From positions 83,533,038 to 83,597,037 of the forward strand of contig OV277856.1 of assembly GCA_922989275.2 (NCBI GenBank): a stretch of DNA of 64,000 bases, read 5' to 3'. Made by a program: the position numbers and the translations under genes. Shown piece after piece: positions 55,283 through 64,000 of the stretch (its first letter is position 1; every line of letters starts with the position of its first letter). Source of the stretch: Gari tellinella (taxonomy: Eukaryota; Mollusca; Bivalvia; Cardiida; Psammobiidae). The notes beneath the pieces were generated by a model, which searched no databases, was not told the origin of the DNA, and was given only the letters and a program-made list of their open reading frames with translations.

Positions 55283-55640
55283 TGTAATGTATGTGGTATA
55301 CGTTGGTTTATGCAAATGAGGCTTCCCAAACTGTTGTATGTTGGGAAGTGAGTCAATTATATAGCGCAACAAACATCTCTTGATGTGAGCTTAAACTTTG
55401 CACCGACTGAGTTTGTTGTTGCTGGATCACTCGTTTTGCACTTTACAAATGGTGGCAGCGGTTGGATATTGACAACTGCCAGACCGGAGTTTCCTTACCC
55501 ACGGTTCTCGGGACGAGACTTCTCTGAGGGGAAAGTTATATAACATACATGGTACGTTGGTATAAAAATCTCTTGATGTGAGCTTAAGCTTAGCACTGAC
55601 AGGGTTTGTTGTTGCTTGGTCTCTCGGTTTGCAGATTACA
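55283..55640 (+). mobile_element. TRIM-like miniature LTR element
   Basis: The first direct repeat, 55283-55447, begins TGTAATG and ends TTTACA. Two bases later TGGTGGCAGCGG looks like a tRNA primer-binding site. After about 70 bp GAGGGGAAAG looks like a polypurine tract. A second direct repeat, about 55539-55640, is homologous ('atctcttgatgtgagcttaa', 'tttgttgttgct') but lacks about 55 bp, and ends ATTACA. Terminal-repeat retrotransposons in miniature have this layout and encode nothing. A clear target duplication is missing. Confidence 0.5.
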
Positions 55641-55715
55641 ACTATGTTACAAGTAAAAAAGATGGTTCTTAAGTGTCTTTTCCTTGCTAGGTTTTACAAA
55701 GTATTCTTTCTTTTT

Positions 55716-56614
55716 TAGCTCACCTAGCACGAAGTGCCAAGGTGAGCTTTTAGGATCGCTGGTAGTCCCTTGTCTGTCCGCTCACAACTGTTCGTTAACA
55801 CTCTAGTGGCTACAAATTTCATTCAATCTTCATGAAACTTGATGACAATAATTTTCTTGATAAAATCTAGGTCATGTTTGAATGTGGGTCATGTCGGGTC
55901 AAAAACTAGGTCACTAGGTCAAATCATAGAAAAACCTTATTAACACTCTAGAGGCTACAAATTTCATCTGATCTTCATGAAACTTCATGACAATGTTTGT
56001 CTTGATGAAATCTAGGTCAAGCTTGAATGTAGGTCATATCCGGTCAAAAACTAGGTAACTAGGTCAAATTAAAGAAAAACCTTGTGAACACTCTAGCGGC
56101 TACAAATTGCATCTGATCTTCATGAAACTTGTTGAAATCTAGGTCAAGTTCGAATGTGGGTCATGTCCGGTCAAAAACTAGGTCACAAGGTCAAATCATA
56201 GAAAAACCTTGTGAACACTCTAGAGGCAGCAAATCTCATTTGATTGTAATGCAATTTGGTCAGAATGTTTGCCTAATTAATATCTAGGTCAAATTCGAAT
56301 ATGAGTCATGTCAGGTCAAAAACTAGGTCACTAGGTCAAATCATTGGAAAATCTTGTTACCACTCTAGAGGCTACAAATCTCATTAGATCTGAATGAAAT
56401 ATTGTCAGAATGTTTGCCTACATCAAATCTAGGTCAAAATCAAATGTGTATTGTGTCTGGTCTAAAATTAGGTCACTAGGTCAATTCATAGAAAAACCTT
56501 GTTTACACTCTAGAGATTGATTGTGGGTCATGTCAGGTCATAATCTAGGTCACTATAGGTCAAGTTTTACATGGTGTTCCAGGTGAGTGATTTAGGGCCA
56601 TGGTGGCCCTTGTT
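55716..56614 (+). mobile_element. Hairpin repeat at the start of duplicate copy 2
   Basis: Head TAGCTCACCTAGCACGAAGTG, shorter microsatellite, five core units and tail CAGGTGAGTGATTTAGGGCC..CCTTGTT. Its right half is nearly identical to 51200-51714. Confidence 0.85.
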
Positions 56615-57371
56615 TAATATATTTCTAATTTAATTTTCGAAAATTGCTTCTTTTTATTTTTGGTCACTTTTCAAAATTTCACCGAGGCAAGTGCCTCGGT
56701 GCGCCTCAGCGTGGCTACGGGCCTGCACTATTCACCTACTAAACATGCTATACCTTTGGGTTTTTCTTTGTGGGGAGCATCCATCGTTGGGAACGATATT
56801 CTTGTTTTTCCTATTTTCGCCTATGTGGGAGAGGTATTAAATTTGCCCCATGTGGACTCACTCTATCCTTAATACCATATGACATCAATTTTTGGCCTGC
56901 TTAACCACAAGCGCTGCATTACGCTAGTAACTATATGATGTCATTTGTCATAACATTACTATAAACGAGATCATGTTTTGGCAGAAAAAAGTGCACACAA
57001 ACTGCAATTATTTGGCCATTTGTATCATATTTAAATGATTTAAATGGGAGAAAAAAAATCCACCATTCGTTTTGTATGCTGTTTACATATACAGTAAAAC
57101 CTGCTCAAACAACCACCTCCATAAGGCGATCACCTGGTCTAAACCAACAAGTTTGAAACTACCCAACAAGTTTTCCTATACATACATTTCACCTGTTTTC
57201 AATGATAACCTCCCTAATGTGACCAGCGTCTGCTGCTATTCGGCAAATGGTCAAAATTTAGCGACCACCTGTTCCTTTAATTTCACCCCCCCCCATCTCC
57301 CTCTGAAATAGTCATCAAGACTGTCCCTTTATTAGACAAAGCAGTGATTGTTTACATGAGTCAGCTTACCC

Positions 57372-57624
57372 TTAACCCATATTGCCCCATAAATATGCCT
57401 TTTGACGCCTCTAATTTATTCCTCCCCTGAAGAAGATAGTTCAAATTTATATAGTCAGTAACATGTTTCATAAGAAATGCTTTCTATATTCTAGCAGAGG
57501 TAACCTAAAGCAGGCTTAAAGTAAAGCAGAATGCGCCTTAAGGCGCTTTCTGCTTTATTTTCAACCTGCTGTAAGTGGTCACATCTCTCAAAATTTCGAA
57601 AAGAGTTATGAAGTAATGGGTTAA
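57372..57624. mobile_element. TTAA-flanked palindromic MITE, duplicate of 54569-54821
   Basis: Same ends and hairpin as the copy in the first duplicate block. Confidence 0.85.
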
Positions 57625-58085
57625 CTAAATTGCAGTCAGATCACGCCAATATGTGTGATATATATATTGGCTTTGAGGTCGGCTACCGAAAAGCAATTTA
57701 ATATAAAAAATATTTAGAACTCGAATAATAACATATTTCTTACCCCGAAAATAGTTGTTCCGGTGATGATTTACAGTTAAAAGGGTTAAAAAGTCGTTCC
57801 CAATCCAACACTCCATTACGAAAGAACGGGTAGGGGGAATTATGTCGTATAAACTCCAGCATATTATAATCATAAATTTCTGCGAAAAATAATCGTGTAA
57901 TGAACATTTGATATGAATGTAAATCTACAGTTAACTTCTTGAATTAATTTTCCAACGATACATTATGAAAATCCCATTAGAAAACGGAGATATGCCGAAA
58001 TTGCGAAACAGAATTTCTATGCACATTTAAATAGGCCCTTTTTGCCTTTGCCAACACTTGGGTTTAGGCATATGTGTATTACGTG

Positions 58086-58443
58086 TGTAATGTATGTGGT
58101 ATACGTTGGTTTATGCAAATGAGGCTTCCCAAACTGTTGTATGTTGGGAAGTGAGTCAATTATATAGCGCAACAAACATCTCTTGGTGTGAGCTTAAACT
58201 TTGCACCGACTGAGTTTGTTGTTGCTGGATCACTCGTTTTGCACTTTACAAATGGTGGCAGCGGTTGGATATTGACAACTGCCAGACCGGAGTTTCCTTA
58301 CCCAAGGTTCTCGGGACAAGACTTCTCTGAGGGGAAAGTTATATAACATACATGGTACGTTGGTATAAACATCTCTTGATGTGAGCTTAAGCTTAGCACT
58401 GACAGGGTTTGTTGTTGCTGGGTCTCTCGGTTTGCAGATTACA
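58086..58443 (+). mobile_element. TRIM-like element, duplicate of 55283-55640
   Basis: Repeats at 58086-58250 and about 58342-58443, with TGGTGGCAGCGG and GAGGGGAAAG between, differing from the first copy at a few bases only. Confidence 0.5.
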
Positions 58444-58519
58444 ACTATGTTACAAGTAAAAAAGATGGTTCTTAAGTGTCTTTTCCTTGCTCGGTTTTAC
58501 AAAGTATTCTTTCTTTTTT

Positions 58520-59911
58520 TAGCTCACCTAGCACGAAGTGCCAAGGTGAGCTTTTAGGATCGCTGGTAGTCCCTTGTCTGTCCGCTCACAACTGTTCGTT
58601 AACACTCTAGTGGCTACAAATTTCATTCAATCTTCATGAAACTTGATGACAATAATTTTCTTGATAAAATCTAGGTCATGTTCGAATGTGGGTCATGTCG
58701 GGTCAAAAACTAGGTCACTAGGTCAAATCATAGAAAAACCTTGTGAACACTCTAGAGGCTACAAATTGCATCTGATCTTCATGAAACTTGTTGACAATGT
58801 TTGTCATGATGAAATCTAGGCCAAGAAATTGTCTCTTGTGTGGCTAGCCACGCAAGAGAAAACAATAGAAAATAGCCACATAAGTATCCAAGCGTAAGTA
58901 CGTCCGTCCGTCCGTTCACAATTGGTTGTGAACACTCTTGCAGCTACAAATTTCATCTGATCTTCATGAAACTTCAAAACAATGTTTGTCTTGATAAAAT
59001 CTAGGTCAAGTTCGAATGTGGGTCATGTTTGGTCAAAAACTAGGTCACTAGGTCAAATCATAGAAAAACCTTGTTAACACTCTAGAGGCTACAAATCTTA
59101 TTGGGTCTTCATGAAACGTGGTCAAAATGTTTGCCTCATTGATATCTAGGTCAAGTTTAAATGTGGGTCATGTTTGGTAAAAAACTAGGTCACTAGATCA
59201 AATCATAGAAAAATATTGTCAACACACTAGAGGCTACAAATATCATTTGATCTTCATGACACTTAGTCAGAATGTTTGTCTCATTGATAACTAGGTCAAA
59301 TTTGAATATGGGTAATGTCCCATCAAAAACTAGGTCACCAGGTCAAATCATAGAATCACCTTGTTAACACTCTAGAGGGTTCAATTTTCATCCAATCTTC
59401 ATACAATTTGGTCAGAATGTTTGCATAATTGATATCTAGGTCAAGTTTGAATGTTGGTCATGTCCAGTCAAAAACAAGGTCATTAGGTCAAATCATAGAA
59501 AAATCATGTTAATGCTATATAGGCTACAAATCTCATTGTATTTTAATGCAACGTGGTCAGACTGTTTGCTTAATTGGTATCTAGGTCAGGTTTGAATATG
59601 GGTCATGTTGGGTCAAAAACTAGGTCTCTAGGTCAATTCAAAGAAAAACAGTGTTAACCCTCTAGAGGCAACAAATCTCATTATATCTAAATTAAATATT
59701 GTCAGAATGTTTGCCTTCATCAAATCTAGGTCAAAATGAAATGTGGATTGTGTCTGGTCAAAAATTAGGTCAATAGGTCATACTATAGAAAAATCTGGTT
59801 AACACTCTAAAGGTTGATTGTTGGTCATGTCCAGTCGTAATCTAAGTCACTATAGGTCAAGTTTTACATGGTGTACCAGGTGAGCAATTTAGGGCCATGG
59901 TGGTCCTTGTT
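58520..59911 (+). mobile_element. Hairpin repeat with a chimeric insert
   Basis: The head and first unit are nearly identical to 55716 on. At about 58826-58913 the core is replaced by the right end of the GGATACTTATG MITE plus its flanking GTCC microsatellite, then core restarts from 'ttcacaattggttgtgaaca'. Tail CAGGTGAGCAATTTAGGGCC..TCCTTGTT. Confidence 0.8.
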
Positions 59912-60001
59912 TACTTTTTAACAGGGGAATTTGATCAATATAATGGCGTTAAAAATAGGGCTGCCATATTTTGAAATTGACAAAATCAGGCAACGGGATA
60001 A

Positions 60002-60351
60002 AATGTTCCCTCATCCAAGCTTTAGTGAAGGATGAGGGTCATTATTGGAATATAGCCGGAGGCTGAGCATGTATTACAATAGCATGTTGTTCCAAACATG
60101 TTCTGAGCTAATCGCACGTTTAAAGAATCAAAATCGAGCACACCCTCTATGTCATGTGACTTCCGATATACCTGTATGACAAACCACATTTCATATTTTA
60201 AAGTCAAATGCTTTGTTGCTCATACCACCATAAATGGGTGGGTAAAATATTTAAATCAATAAAAGAATGGGAGGGTGTATACATGCTCAGCCTCCGGCTA
60301 TATTCCAATAATGACCCTCATCCTTCACTAAAGCTTGGATGAGGGAACATT
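60002..60351. repeat. Perfect 71-bp inverted repeat with 208-bp spacer
   Basis: 60002-60072 starts AATGTTCCCTCATCC and is exactly inverted at 60281-60351. Each arm contains its own small hairpin (CCCTCATCC..GGATGAGGG). 'gcatgtattacaatagcat' recurs just after each side. A 61-codon minus frame in the spacer has no known motif. Likely a recent foldback-type MITE. Confidence 0.85.
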
Positions 60352-60924
60352 ATTTTCCATATAGCCTCCGGCTTTCGCATGTATTACAATAGCATCTTTA
60401 AAGAGCAACAAAGTATTCAAGGCAAGTAAAAACTCACACTAGTTCAACACAATAAAACTCATACAAGTCATAGTAATAATCCTATTAATAAACCAGAACA
60501 AAATGATATAATATATTAAATACATATGCTTTCCTTCAAATCCAGTTAGTAACTTAGTATTGTCAATTCTAAGCCATTAAAGTCATACTGTAACTTCTAA
60601 ATAAACACTGCAATACTGACTACTCAACTGAATGTCTCTAATATAATATTTTCTGAAATGTATATCAAGGGTCCAATCTGCTGTATCTAAAATATCCTTC
60701 AAAAGGAAACCCTTGGAAAAAACAGCAAATCAAGGGTCCAATCTGCTGTATCTAAAATATCCTTCAAAAGGAAACCCTTTGAAAAAACAGCAATACAGAA
60801 ACACAGTCCTGTAAGAGAGTGCCTAAAAATTAAATTTCTAAATTCAATACACAATGTAACCACCTGGCTAATATACTGATATACTGTCTTCAAATTCACA
60901 TAAGAGAACACACATGTCTAGTAA
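60352..60924. other. Unassigned DNA with a 65-bp tandem duplication
   Basis: 60664-60728 ('atcaagggtccaatctgctg' start) is repeated at 60729-60793 with one or two differences. No gene recognised. Confidence 0.6.
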
Positions 60925-63225
60925 TAGGCATTACCGGCCTACGGTGATGTAGATGAAGACGTTCGACGACACTGAATTTTTGACCAATACCAGGGAGATA
61001 CTCAAAAGGCGTACGTTCAATTTGGACTATTATAGGCCAAACATGCAAACATTTATGGTTATTTTAAGGGAGTGGAATAAACTGTAGTATTGTCAATGTG
61101 GCACTTACAGTTTTAAATTTCTCATGACTAATTCGAAGTCACTTCCAAAATTAAGGTTCATGAAAACGGGACGGCCTGTTTCTAATGAAGTCGTTATAAC
61201 ATTCGTGATTTCACGTATTAAATCTGCCAATCGTCGTCTACGGGGAAGGGGCTCTTCACCATCGGAGTCACGGGACAACTTGGCAGCCATTGCAACCCTG
61301 TATTCTTGGGGACGTGGTCGTGCACGAACTTATCCTAGGCTGCTTGATAAAATGTCGTCTGTTTTAATCTTAAAATTGACCGGAACGGCTTAAAATTTGT
61401 AAAACCGTTGTCTAAATATCAAACAGCATAATAATAAATTATATCCAGACGAGACGCCGAGATTCTCGATATGTCATCTGGATCCAAGCAGTTTGATGGT
61501 GTCAGAAAGTCGTATTTGGCAGAGTTAATAGTTTCGTCTCAGAATGTACAATAGAATTATCGATGATGGACATATCCATTGTGAATAACAGTTGGGTTTT
61601 TTTTATATAAAAAAGGTTTTCGTTTCACCAAATTCGAAGTTAAGCATTAGAAAATAAAGCAGAAAAATGCAGAACTATAGGAGCCCCCTGATTTGGATCT
61701 ACACTTTTTGCAATAAACTCTTCTGAAGGGCATTGGAGTTCAAAGGGTTAACTCTACCGGTGTGAAAGGCAAATTGGTCATATCTTTACAAATATTTGGG
61801 TCCAGATGAGAGCTAGGCCAAGCAACTCGGCGTCTCATCAGGATCCAAACTGTTTGACATACTTATCATGTCTGTGTTACGAAATTTATAAAATATTCAG
61901 TTTGACATTTCGAAGTAGAAAGCGAATGTTACTGACAAAATGATTTGACACCGAAAGAGTAACAGAGACTGAAAACCAGATGGCATATATAATACTCAAA
62001 AGCAAGTATGTGGCATTATCGTGCATCAGGTATTAACACTAGCGACTAGTTTATCGTCATTAACAAATCATATATCTATCAAGAGTTCACTTGTCCTATA
62101 TATGCAAACAGTTTAGACCCTGATCATTATCTGATCAGGATACTGTTTGTCGTTTTGTAAAATATTGTTAAAATCTATCATAATTCTTAAAAAATGGACT
62201 AGATTTAATTCGAAACTGGAATTGTCTATTTTAAGTTTCATGGGTGAATGAGTTAAAACATGACCACTCTACTCTAAAAACATCTTCAAGAAAAGTCACC
62301 GAATATATTTTGTTATTTTAGATGTTTTCCATCGCCTTTTCTGCTCCGTCTAGTACATGTAGACGGGGTTAATTCGTTTCGCGTCATTTACGCACGCGCA
62401 CACATAAACAGGTACTATTGACATATTGCTGCCTCCGCTAAGGGTTCAGATTTTCTTACACATCAAATGGACGTCCCTCCATGATGTTGGATGTTTCTGT
62501 ATGATAGTTTCTCATTATCAACACTTTTTCCTCAAGTGTAAATTTTACCATACCATTTATTCCGTTGCAATGCTGTGCGTTTATAATAGAAATAATGCGA
62601 GGTGACACAGGACAAGAAACGAGGCGGTGTAAGTTTATTTGGAGCGGCCTTAACGCTCAATTTAATCGTGCACACAAGTTTATCATTATGTACAGTAGAG
62701 TTTCGCTACACTTGACAGACAATTATTGCTGCTTGGTTTTCATTACAATTAGCCACTAAATGCATACCAATACTATAACAAAAAGCTCTCGTGCATGGGA
62801 GCTTTTTATAATGTCGTCGTCCTGAGTTAAACAATCACCTGTCTCTTAACCTACATGAATATAATGTATAGGTTTTACCAGTTTAGAGAAGTTCTACTGT
62901 ATACGCCATTCTATTGAAACAAGGCATTCCTCACAGCCTCACAAGATCAAGAAAGATATTGATTGCACATGGTTTTTTAATGTTATGCCCTGATTTACAG
63001 CGCAATGTTTATAAAATATATAATTTAACTTAGAACATTTGAAATCATTATGGTATGAATGTGCGGTGATGTCGATTTACAGGTTCGTTTGTTTTGATCC
63101 ATACTGATGGGGTTTAGTGATGATGGTCGATGTTATAAGTAATTTTGAGAAGCCCCCATTATAAATCTCGATAAATGTTGTCGTCGAACGTCTTCATCTA
63201 CATCACCGTAGGCCGGTAATGCCTA
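60925..63225. mobile_element. 2.3 kb TIR element with 47-bp perfect ends
   Basis: TAGGCATTACCGGCCTACGG begins a 47-bp end (60925-60971) that is exactly inverted at 63179-63225. TA at both tips may be the target duplication; AAT on both sides is an alternative reading. The interior includes a candidate coding exon on the minus strand (61109-61290) and 'ggatccaaactgtttg'/'ctgatcagga' hairpin pieces near 61845 and 62130 related to the MITE at 32935. I cannot assign the superfamily. Confidence 0.8.
61109..61290 (-). CDS. Candidate first coding exon inside the TIR element
   Basis: On the minus strand an ATG with G at -3 and G at +4 (GCAATGGCTGCC) opens 60 codons and runs into the donor ACT|GTAAGT. 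The peptide is MAAKLSRDSDGEEPLPRRRR, then LADLIREITNVITTSLETGR, then PVFMNLNFGSDFELVMRNLK: an acidic/basic start followed by a possible helix. No known domain is recognised. It could be a transposon gene exon or a captured host exon; no second exon was found. Confidence 0.35.
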
Positions 63226-63963
63226 ATTGTACAACTCCCTGTTGTCCTAATACATGTATAAAGTGTATAACACACACACTCTTCCTTACGAATACGACAA
63301 TGTTCTACTACCCAAGTAAATAAAAGTCCTATTCTAGAGTAACATAAACAGTCTATAATGTGACCATGTGATCCAAATCCATCGCAACCAAACGCTGGCC
63401 ACAACTAAGGCAATCAAAGCTGGGACAGCTTGAAAATAAACTGTTTTAAGGTAAAAAACTTCAATGAATATAACAAATCTAAATACAATCCATTAGATAC
63501 ACAAAATTTCTAGGTTTGTTCACGAAAATTCCTTTCATAAATATAATAATCATCTTAGGTTGCCCACACTATTTATATCCAAAAAATATGGTAAACTTTG
63601 TACCATCATAGATTAATTATATTTATGACTGCTGATGACTGCATAATATTTACTTAGAGAAAACAGATAAGATATTCCATTACTACGGTTAGACTACAAT
63701 TTCAGATCTCTTACAAAGAGCTTATAAACCTTTCACCAAGGATGACTTCTGCAACTAATATCACAAATCCTTGACCCTGCAGTGTTGCCCTGATACTTAA
63801 ACATCAACAATCCTTAACCTTGACATAAAGAGTGAGAATACCCATTATGAGTAGCGGTAAGTAAATCTTAGTGTCTATGCCATCTAACAGGATTAGAGCA
63901 AATACAGTCAATTGTGGGGACTATGATTGAGTTGGCCATAGAGAAAATACAAGAAAAGCTTTT
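63226..63963. other. Unassigned DNA
   Basis: AT-rich, no repeat family or gene recognised. Confidence 0.4.
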
Positions 63964-64000
63964 TATGCCCCCAGAATCTACGATTCGGGGGCATATAGTT
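63964..64000 (+). mobile_element. Start of a TATGCCCCC-type repeat, cut by the window edge
   Basis: TATGCCCCCAGAATC and its inverse GATTCGGGGGCATATAG form the head hairpin of the family seen at 17639 and 42878. Confidence 0.7.

Larger units (their letters stand above)
51715..55715 (+). repeat. Segmental tandem duplication, copy 1 (with insertions)
   Basis: Nearly identical to 56615-58519 from 'aatatatttctaatttaatt' to 'aaagtattctttctttttt'. It is longer because it contains a hairpin repeat (52011-53756), a TTAA MITE (53819-54070) and a 105-bp local duplication (51882-51986 repeated from 51987). The unit also includes a TTAA MITE and a TRIM-like element present in both copies. No convincing gene. 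Confidence 0.85.
56615..58519 (+). repeat. Segmental tandem duplication, copy 2
   Basis: Differs from copy 1 by isolated substitutions (for example 'aaagggtcaaa' versus 'aaatggtcaaa') and lacks the two later insertions. It includes the TTAA MITE at 57372-57624 and a TRIM-like element at 58086-58443. Confidence 0.85.

Overview
The window looks like nuclear DNA of a bivalve mollusc, probably a heterodont clam or mussel. This is inferred from interspersed repeats that begin with a TAGCTCACC...GGTGAGCTA hairpin and a (GTCC)n microsatellite, from AT-rich sequence between them, from eukaryotic splice signals, and from the mix of DNA transposons. The species cannot be fixed from sequence alone. There is no bacterial-style gene organisation. 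Almost everything recognisable is transposon or repeat, and much of it is nested.

Layout. 1-5690: repeat cores and a first hairpin repeat that contains a 0.85 kb TIR element and one end of a foldback-like element. 6144-16418: a five-level nest. A hairpin repeat holds a hAT-like element (8-bp target duplication), which holds a second TIR element, which holds a 6.8 kb foldback-like element made of two inverted arrays of a ~78-bp quasi-palindromic unit, which holds a 301-bp TA-flanked MITE. 16487-17540: a minus-strand hairpin repeat. 17639-23731: a TATGCCCCC-type repeat holding two MITEs, a TTAA MITE and a hairpin repeat; the hairpin repeat holds the 3' half of a Ty3/Gypsy retrotransposon whose integrase frame is intact. 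23732-28400: remnants of a Tc1-like transposase and of a reverse transcriptase, plus mostly unrecognised DNA. 28400-35110: three diverged direct repeats, each carrying a splice-flanked scrap with a reverse-transcriptase-like GIPQG motif; the third is split by another hairpin repeat. 35184-41659: more hairpin repeats, an ACGCAGC-rich block and a mariner-like TIR element containing two hairpin repeats. 42697-42817: one probable host-gene exon coding for the start of a von Willebrand factor A domain. 42878-46296: a second TATGCCCCC-type composite and hairpin repeats. 46748-47771: a pogo/Tigger-like element next to a tRNA-like sequence. 48863-50152: a hAT-like element. 50496-59911: a large, very recent tandem duplication whose two copies give empty/filled comparisons for two insertions and carry TRIM-like mini-LTR elements. 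60002-63225: a 71-bp perfect inverted repeat and a 2.3 kb element with 47-bp perfect terminal inverted repeats and a possible coding exon.

The few coding signals are the integrase frame (21487-23139, minus), the vWA exon (42697-42817, plus), and weak candidate exons near 27060, 29132, 30833 and 61109. No complete host gene can be assembled from this window. The most distinctive object is the foldback-like family: two copies share the same ~200-bp terminal module, which marks the arrays as mobile elements rather than a static satellite.
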